A stretch of DNA of 8,667 bases from contig CAXBYZ010000029.1 of NCBI GenBank assembly GCA_963980215.1, positions 1 through 8,667 of the forward strand. The letters are read 5' to 3'. The notes under the pieces were generated by a model. The model was given only the letters and a program-made list of their open reading frames with translations. It made no database searches and had not been told where the DNA came from. Source of the DNA: CAXBYZ01 sp963980215 (GTDB lineage: Bacteria > Patescibacteriota > Microgenomatia > UBA1400 > CG1-02-47-37). A program made the position numbers and the translations under genes. This document shows positions 4,437 through 8,667 of this stretch, piece after piece; position 1 is the stretch's first letter, and the number at the start of each line of letters is the position of its first letter.

Positions 4437-5871
4437 ACCTAGCTACCTCAATCAACTTAACTTCACTAGCCGTTATCTTGGTTCCATAAAATTTTCCCTG
4501 CCACTTCCCACCCACTTCATCTACAACCATCACCGTCACTTTATCTTTATTTTTATACTTCTTTCCCCACCCCTTAACAAACACTTCATCCAAAATCACT
4601 TGAGCTTCTTTGGTCGAATCAGCAAAAACAACCAAACCCTTATCTTCTCCTTGTAAATGCTCTCCATAACCCAAATGTTGCAACACTCTTTTATCTCTAT
4701 ATGACAATTGTTGTTTATCTTTTCCTAACAATCTCACCCAAAAAGATTTCTCATGTTTCAATATTCCCCCGGCATAAACCAAAGCACCCATCAACTCTCC
4801 CGCATCAATTCCCAAATAAAAACCACCTTGACTAGCAGTCTTCTCTCGTTGCTCTTGACCAATTACCACTTGGCTTGCATAACGGTAATAAACTTCAGGT
4901 ATTCTATTGGGGAATTTATCAACTGCCACTGTCTGTAGTTCTCCTCCAACAATCATCTTCTCTTGCCAGCTACCAATCAAATCACCTACCCCCTGGTGCT
5001 CAACCGAGTCTGGAAAAAAAGCCTCAACTTTTTGATCACTGATTCTAAATAAACTCATCGGAACCGACGCCTGTAATCTGTGATTGACCAAAGCAGCACT
5101 CACCCACCTAGCTGGAGTTTCATTGCTAATCACTCCAGCCTCATTAATCATTTGAGTGTAAGCATACGCCCTCACCCAAGCATCAAGCCCAAGATTTTCC
5201 TCGTCCCTAAACTGATCAATATTACCTAAGATTGCACTCACAAGTTCGTCTTGCCATTCACCTTCCCCTACATAATCTCTCCAATACTTCTCCGCCACTC
5301 CTCTACTCCTCGCCCAACAAAGATCCACCGTCACTGTCTCCGCAGTTTCTTCTGGCAATCCATGTATCTCCACCAAATCTTTCTGATATTTTTTTAGTAA
5401 TTTATTAATCTTCCGATCAATCCCTTTTCCACCATCTTCCGCTACCAACTTCAAATACTCTTCGTTCTGATAAAATCCAAATTTAGCCCCTTCTCCACCG
5501 CACTTAGAACTTCCTTTTTCTTCTCCAACATTACTAATCTTACCTTCTGGATCATGATGACTTGTTACTTCAAACATCCTTGCCCTTAAAATTAGATCAT
5601 TCAACTCCTCTCGATCAGGTCTAGGATAACCTGCCACACTTTTAATCGAATCAATCGCTGGTAATTCTTTATTTTTTAATCCACTTCCAATATTTTTCAC
5701 ATCTCTAGCGTCAGCACATCTCCCAGTTACCACTACCCAGAGTTGTTCAGTCTTTTCTTTAAACCAATCAATCGCCTCTTGATTTTTCTCCCACAAACCA
5801 CCCAACTGCCCAATCACTTCCATTTGTAGCCTTGGCACTTCACTAAAATTAGGTTTCAATTTTTCACCCAT
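4435..5871 (-). CDS. Orphan protein, possible divergent beta-carbonic-anhydrase-like N-terminal domain
   Basis: A 478-aa protein I do not recognise by family, apparently cytoplasmic (no signal peptide or membrane segment). Numbering from ATG 5871, the N-terminal part has VVVTGRCADARDV with C52-x-D54-x-R56, the zinc-ligand and Asp-Arg dyad pattern of beta-carbonic anhydrases. HH (105-106) follows about 53 residues later, and GSSKCGG (C124) resembles the GHSxCGG ligand loop with Ser where His is expected. This spacing is nearer to the LCIB and cadmium-type (CDCA) branches than to classical enzymes. The long remainder (about 150-478) shows no known motif. A longer frame begins at GTG 5892, but that codon lies in the loop of a terminator hairpin, so I chose ATG 5871; neither start has a good Shine-Dalgarno. 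The neighbouring 310-aa gene has a similar pattern. Confidence 0.75.
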   Translation of the reverse strand: MGEKLKPNFSEVPRLQMEVIGQLGGLWEKNQEAIDWFKEKTEQLWVVVTGRCADARDVKNIGSGLKNKELPAIDSIKSVAGYPRPDREELNDLILRARMFEVTSHHDPEGKISNVGEEKGSSKCGGEGAKFGFYQNEEYLKLVAEDGGKGIDRKINKLLKKYQKDLVEIHGLPEETAETVTVDLCWARSRGVAEKYWRDYVGEGEWQDELVSAILGNIDQFRDEENLGLDAWVRAYAYTQMINEAGVISNETPARWVSAALVNHRLQASVPMSLFRISDQKVEAFFPDSVEHQGVGDLIGSWQEKMIVGGELQTVAVDKFPNRIPEVYYRYASQVVIGQEQREKTASQGGFYLGIDAGELMGALVYAGGILKHEKSFWVRLLGKDKQQLSYRDKRVLQHLGYGEHLQGEDKGLVVFADSTKEAQVILDEVFVKGWGKKYKNKDKVTVMVVDEVGGKWQGKFYGTKITASEVKLIEVAR

Positions 5872-5877
5872 ATAAAC

Positions 5878-5900
5878 AAAAAAAGCCCTCACGAGCTTTT
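5878..5900 (-). terminator. GUGA-tetraloop terminator after the 310-aa gene
   Basis: On the minus strand AAAAGCTC (5900-5893), loop GTGA (5892-5889, a GNRA tetraloop) and GGGCTTTT (5888-5881, one G·U) form an 8-bp hairpin, with T continuing to 5878. It lies 18 nt after the stop of the 310-aa gene and probably ends the rpsA operon. Confidence 0.8.
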
Positions 5901-5917
5901 CAAAAATTTAATATTTA

Positions 5918-6850
5918 TTATTTATTAATTTTAAATTCAAACGAATACATTGGTAAACCAAAAGCCAGCCGGCTCACCGTTTCACGTAGGCCCTCACCCA
6001 AAACCCTCATCATCATTTTCTGATACTCCCCCACTTGTGACTTCTTTATTTCCGGAAACAAACCGGATTTAAGTAACTCCACCGCCTGTTTATTATGCAT
6101 AAACTCGACCACTTGAGGATGATACACAAACACACTCGTCTTGCCATCAGTCGGTCTCACCATCGGCACCATTGTTTTGTCACTTACTTTCCCCGGCACC
6201 AATACCGAAATTACCGCCCCCTCTTTGTGCTCACCCATTAACACTCTAAAATCAATCAACTTCTTTTCCTCTCGAGTCCCATTCCACATCATATTAAAAT
6301 AAGCTCTTAAAATTCCCTGAATCACCTTGACACTCATCCCATAAGCCGGAGCATTTAATAACACTAACTTCAAGTGCCCACAACCAATATTATCGGTTTT
6401 AAACAAGTGGCTCATCAAAGAAGTCTGTAAGTTTGCTGGAGGATTTTTCACAAACTTCAACACTGCCTGAATATTCTTAAATTTTCTCTTGATCACCGGA
6501 TCATCATTTAAACTCTTTCTTAAATTCTCCAAAGCATGCTCGTCGGTATGATGATAAAACGATCCCAATCTTTTTACCCTCCACCTAAACACTTTTCTAA
6601 TTTCAAACGGATCCAAATGTCTTTGAGCCATCTTCCCTACTGAAATTATCGCCTCAGCCAACAAAGCCGTATCTCCCCCTGGACTTGCAATAATATGCCC
6701 CACTTCTCTGCCATCCACACAAGAATCATTTAACTCTCCCAACAAATCTTTAGCTGCAACCCATTTAACGTTATTTTCAATATTTAAATACTCTTCCACC
6801 TGTTTTTGGGAATAAATATTACTCGGCTTTAAATACTTCACCTTATTCAT
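5918..6850 (-). CDS. Orphan protein with carbonic-anhydrase-like metal-site pattern
   Basis: A 310-aa soluble protein without signal peptide. The metal-site-like pattern is clear: NDSCVDGREVG (C44-x-D46-x-R48), then ASPGGDTALLAEAI (55-68, a glycine turn like that following CxDxR in beta-carbonic anhydrases), FYHHTDEHALE (H100, H101, D103, H105) and IGCGHLKLVL (C157, H159). The C44 to H100/101 distance (56-57) is close to that of LCIB-type and cadmium-type (CDCA) enzymes as I recall them; the distance to the second Cys is much longer. A Cys/His metal site is likely; carbonic anhydrase activity is only a hypothesis. The rest is unassigned. ATG 6850 has AGGGGG 8 nt upstream, inside the end of the 47-aa gene 5 nt away, so it is the last gene of the rpsA operon. 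A terminator follows. Confidence 0.8.
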   Translation of the reverse strand: MNKVKYLKPSNIYSQKQVEEYLNIENNVKWVAAKDLLGELNDSCVDGREVGHIIASPGGDTALLAEAIISVGKMAQRHLDPFEIRKVFRWRVKRLGSFYHHTDEHALENLRKSLNDDPVIKRKFKNIQAVLKFVKNPPANLQTSLMSHLFKTDNIGCGHLKLVLLNAPAYGMSVKVIQGILRAYFNMMWNGTREEKKLIDFRVLMGEHKEGAVISVLVPGKVSDKTMVPMVRPTDGKTSVFVYHPQVVEFMHNKQAVELLKSGLFPEIKKSQVGEYQKMMMRVLGEGLRETVSRLAFGLPMYSFEFKINK

Positions 6851-6855
6851 AATCC

Positions 6856-6999
6856 CTACCCCCTCATCGACTCAAAGTACTCTTTCAACTCCTTCTCCAC
6901 CTTCTTCCAATCCCCTTTTTCTTCCCGAATCGCCTTAAACACCAACTCAAAATCAATCAATAAAGTGTCGTCATTCACAATCATTCTTTGTTTACTCAT
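6856..6999 (-). CDS. Small hypothetical protein, 47 aa
   Basis: A charged, soluble 47-aa product starting MSKQRMIVNDDTLLIDFE and ending in a Lys/Glu-rich probable helix (GDWKKVEKELKEYFES, 29-44). It starts 7 nt after the stop of the 27-aa gene and ends 5 nt before the 310-aa gene, whose Shine-Dalgarno lies in its last codons. This tight packing, with no promoter in the gaps, supports a real operon member. No strong Shine-Dalgarno of its own is seen; reading from the gene above could supply ribosomes. I do not recognise a family. Confidence 0.6.
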   Translation of the reverse strand: MSKQRMIVNDDTLLIDFELVFKAIREEKGDWKKVEKELKEYFESMRG

Positions 7000-7006
7000 A
7001 AAATAC

Positions 7007-7090
7007 TCATTTCTTTCCAGCTTGCCAAGTTATTGCCAAAGCTGCAATTAAAAACAAAACCGTAAAAATTAATAATATATTGTTAGACAT
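7007..7090 (-). CDS. Single-pass membrane microprotein, 27 aa
   Basis: MSNNILLIFTVLFLIAALAI followed by TWQAGKK: one transmembrane segment (about 5-20) and a short basic tail. ATG 7090 is 2 nt after the stop of the 35-aa gene, which suggests coupled translation; no strong Shine-Dalgarno is seen. Like the 35-aa product it ends in Gly-Lys-Lys. Function unknown; too short for confident family assignment, but its composition and spacing argue that it is coding. Confidence 0.5.
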   Translation of the reverse strand: MSNNILLIFTVLFLIAALAITWQAGKK

Positions 7091-7092
7091 AA

Positions 7093-7200
7093 TTATTTCT
7101 TACCAACAATTTTATAGGTAAAAATACTAGCAATCAAAGCCATCAAACTCCCAAAAAAATAAACTTGTTTTAAGCCTTCAATCATTACTTGATCACTCAT
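7093..7200 (-). CDS. Single-pass membrane microprotein, 35 aa
   Basis: A 35-aa product with a short polar start (MSDQVMIEGLKQ), one hydrophobic segment (about 13-29) and the basic end KIVGKK. Its ATG overlaps the stop of the 64-aa gene in an ATGA (7200-7197), and AGGGG lies 6 nt upstream, the best ribosome site in this cluster. Overlap plus Shine-Dalgarno make it a convincing small gene. Function unknown. Confidence 0.6.
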   Translation of the reverse strand: MSDQVMIEGLKQVYFFGSLMALIASIFTYKIVGKK

Positions 7201-7391
7201 ATTTTTCCCCTTTCACCCATTTTAACAGCTAAGCTCCAAAAGACCAAGGCTATCCCTAAACCAATCACAATCAAACTCCAATTATTCTCAATGGATCTGG
7301 AAAATAAAGGAGTCACTACCACTGAAGCAAAAAAAATTTGGGCAATATCTTTATATATTCCAGACAATACTCTCAAACAAGAGTTTTTCAT
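7197..7391 (-). CDS. Two-pass membrane protein, 64 aa
   Basis: A 64-aa protein with two predicted transmembrane helices (about 13-31 and 38-57) joined by a short loop (SRSIENNW), and a basic end (KMGERGKI). It begins 4 nt after the rpsA stop, so it shares the rpsA transcript, and overlaps the next gene by 4 bp. The shape recalls small two-helix proteins such as DUF6722, but I cannot confirm a family. No clear Shine-Dalgarno; reinitiation after rpsA is plausible. Confidence 0.65.
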   Translation of the reverse strand: MKNSCLRVLSGIYKDIAQIFFASVVVTPLFSRSIENNWSLIVIGLGIALVFWSLAVKMGERGKI

Positions 7392-7395
7392 ATCT

Positions 7396-8619
7396 TTATT
7401 TATACCCCACCGGCTTTTTCATCAAAGCTAAGCTCAAGCTCATTCTTCTTAGTTTAGAGTCAACGCTCTCTACAAAACAAGTAATTTCTTGTCCTGCTTC
7501 AAAGGTTTTATCAGCTGGAATTTTACTAATGTGAATCAAGCCATCTACTCCAGGAGACAAGTTCACAAAAGCTCCAAAAGCAGCTAATTTGGTAATTTTA
7601 CCTTTAACTTTGCTTCCTTCAGGATACTCTTTTGCCATCTTCTCCCATGGATCATCAAACAATTGTTTGACAGATAAATTCAACCTAGCGCTCTTCTCGT
7701 CTACCCCTATCACTTTCACCTTAATGTTGTCTCCAGTTTTAAAATGAACTCCAGGATTCTCTACTTTCTCCCAAGAAATCTCACTAATGTGAACCAATCC
7801 TTCAAGAAACATCCCTTCACTAACTTTTTCTTGATTTTTTTTGTCTTTCTTCAAAGAAACATTAGCTCTCACAAAAACTCCAAAAGGCATAATTCCAGAC
7901 ACTACTCCTTCAAGAGTGTCTCCTGCCTTCACAGTCTTTAGGGCCTCAGATTGTTGAGCTAAAGATTCTTGCTCACTAACTGCTTTTTCAGAAAAGATCA
8001 ATCGGTTTTTCTCTCGATCAACCTCAATCACTTTCACTTCAAAACTCTTGTTCTGCAAATCATTTAACTTACCCAAGTACTCTCTTCCAAATTGACTACT
8101 AGGCACAAACCCTCGCACTCCTTGGACTCGAACAATAATTCCACCCTTATTTACTTCTAATCCCTTAACTTTCAAGGCTTTCTTGGACTTAAACAACTCA
8201 TCAAAAAACTCCCAGCGTTTATTCATCACTGTTTGTCTTAAAGATAACAAGATCTGGCCTCGGTCATTCTCAGGTGAGCCCACAAACGCTTCAAGCTCAT
8301 CCCCTACCTTCAAGTTCTCAAGCATCTCCATGGCTAGCTCAAACTCTTTTTCCAAGACCACTCCCTCAGTTTTAGCCCCAATATCTATCAAGATCATTCT
8401 CTTGGTAATATCAGTCACTACTCCTTTTACTTTTTGGCCTTTCTTCAATCCTTTTAATTCGTACCCAGTTGTCTTGAGCAACTCTTCCATTGTTGTTGGC
8501 TCTTTTTTGCTTACTACTGGTTTCTTTTCTTTCTTTACAACCTTCTTAACTGTTTTCTTCACCACTGGCTTCTTCTTTGCCACCTTTTTCTTCTTTAATT
8601 CTTTTTTTGCTGTTGCCAT
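7396..8619 (-). CDS. rpsA: Ribosomal protein S1, four S1 domains
   Basis: A 407-aa S1-type protein, expected to bind mRNA at the 30S subunit. A very lysine-rich tail (1-40, repeats of KKxVVKK type) precedes four OB-fold S1 domains: about 58-128, 146-212, 230-318 and 334-398. The last two are most typical (FGVFV...GLVHISEISW and FGAFV...GLIHISKI). Domain 3 has about 20 extra residues (253-273, Lys-rich) in the loop before EGLVHIS. Four domains instead of the six of E. coli is usual for many bacteria. ATG 8619 is chosen because the Lys tail follows directly, but AGGAG lies 12 nt upstream, closer to an out-of-frame ATG at 8627. It leads an operon with four small genes and the 310-aa protein. Confidence 0.92.
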   Translation of the reverse strand: MATAKKELKKKKVAKKKPVVKKTVKKVVKKEKKPVVSKKEPTTMEELLKTTGYELKGLKKGQKVKGVVTDITKRMILIDIGAKTEGVVLEKEFELAMEMLENLKVGDELEAFVGSPENDRGQILLSLRQTVMNKRWEFFDELFKSKKALKVKGLEVNKGGIIVRVQGVRGFVPSSQFGREYLGKLNDLQNKSFEVKVIEVDREKNRLIFSEKAVSEQESLAQQSEALKTVKAGDTLEGVVSGIMPFGVFVRANVSLKKDKKNQEKVSEGMFLEGLVHISEISWEKVENPGVHFKTGDNIKVKVIGVDEKSARLNLSVKQLFDDPWEKMAKEYPEGSKVKGKITKLAAFGAFVNLSPGVDGLIHISKIPADKTFEAGQEITCFVESVDSKLRRMSLSLALMKKPVGYK

Positions 8620-8627
8620 AATTTCAT
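8595..8627 (-). other. Overlapping mini-ORF at rpsA start with A AAA AAG site
   Basis: ATG 8627 opens a 10-codon frame (MKLWQQQKKN, stop TAA at 8597-8595) that overlaps the first codons of rpsA out of frame. It is 4 nt from AGGAG, versus 12 nt for the rpsA ATG. At 8607-8601 it reads A AAA AAG in its own frame, the heptamer used in E. coli dnaX; a -1 shift there leads exactly into the rpsA frame (continuing Glu-Leu-Lys). Real use is not shown. Confidence 0.35.
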
Positions 8628-8631
8628 AATT

Positions 8632-8665
8632 CTCCTTTCATTCTGAGAATAGGAGGATTCTATCA
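8632..8665 (-). promoter_or_regulatory. rpsA extended -10 and Shine-Dalgarno region
   Basis: Minus-strand TGA-TAGAAT (8665-8657) is an extended -10 box; its -35 would lie beyond the window. +1 would be about 8650. AGGAG (8636-8632) is the ribosome site. CTCCT (8655-8651) is complementary to it and, with ATTC/GAAT inside, could form a hairpin hiding the site, but only in transcripts that start further upstream. Confidence 0.45.
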
Positions 8666-8667
8666 CT

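Noticed and set aside
8183..8629. Plus-strand 148-codon open frame opposite rpsA.
   Set aside because: Low-complexity Phe/Ser/Thr-rich shadow of the lysine-rich rpsA strand; no ribosome site and no recognisable motif.
1..8667. CRISPR array, tRNA, rRNA, IS element or prophage genes.
   Set aside because: No regularly spaced repeats, cloverleaf, rRNA motif, transposase or integrase signature was seen on either strand.

Overview
The window looks like a chromosomal piece from a small-genome, AT-rich bacterium of the Candidate Phyla Radiation (Patescibacteria), most likely Microgenomates. This is inferred from gene content and style: short intergenic gaps, a lysine-tailed four-domain ribosomal protein S1, tiny membrane proteins, two large orphan proteins and dispersed palindromes. 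I have no homology search to confirm it. UGA is used as a stop (for example in radA and the antitoxin gene), which argues against the UGA=Gly codes of Gracilibacteria and Absconditabacteria. Every gene I can support lies on the minus strand, and the plus strand is C-rich throughout.

In transcription order (right to left): (1) 8667-5878, an apparent operon of rpsA, four very small genes (64, 35, 27 and 47 aa) and a 310-aa protein with a Cys-x-Asp-x-Arg / His-His / Cys-Gly pattern, closed by a GUGA-tetraloop terminator. (2) 5871-4406, a 478-aa orphan protein with a similar Cys-x-Asp-x-Arg / His-His / Cys-Gly-Gly pattern, closed by a perfect 15-bp terminator. (3) 4404-3732, a secreted staphylococcal-type nuclease. 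(4) 3697-2511, an AAA_14/DUF4143 ATPase closed by a terminator with the same core as the one at 4406. (5) 2490-1084, radA, which carries an in-frame palindromic insertion. (6) 1095-467, a brnT-brnA toxin-antitoxin pair whose -35 box lies in the last codons of radA. (7) 466-78, a non-coding stretch with a strong promoter and several stacked hairpins. (8) 77-1, the 5' end of an exported or membrane protein gene.

Two patterns tie the window together. First, five transcription units (gene at 77, brnT, radA, the ATPase, the nuclease) have a -10 box (TAGAAT, TATGAT or TAGATT) 5-8 nt before the start codon, so transcription should begin at or within about 2 nt of the ATG. Genes inside operons (brnA, the 35-aa and 310-aa genes) have purine-rich Shine-Dalgarno sequences instead. 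This looks like leaderless first genes and SD-led internal genes. Second, stop codons are fused directly to terminator hairpins, and the next promoter begins within or just beyond the terminator T-tract.

The most interesting items are the neighbouring pair of carbonic-anhydrase-like orphan proteins, the palindromic insertion in radA, the unexplained structured intergenic region at 90-330, and an overlapping upstream mini-ORF in front of rpsA with a dnaX-type A AAA AAG slippery site in exactly the frame needed to enter rpsA.
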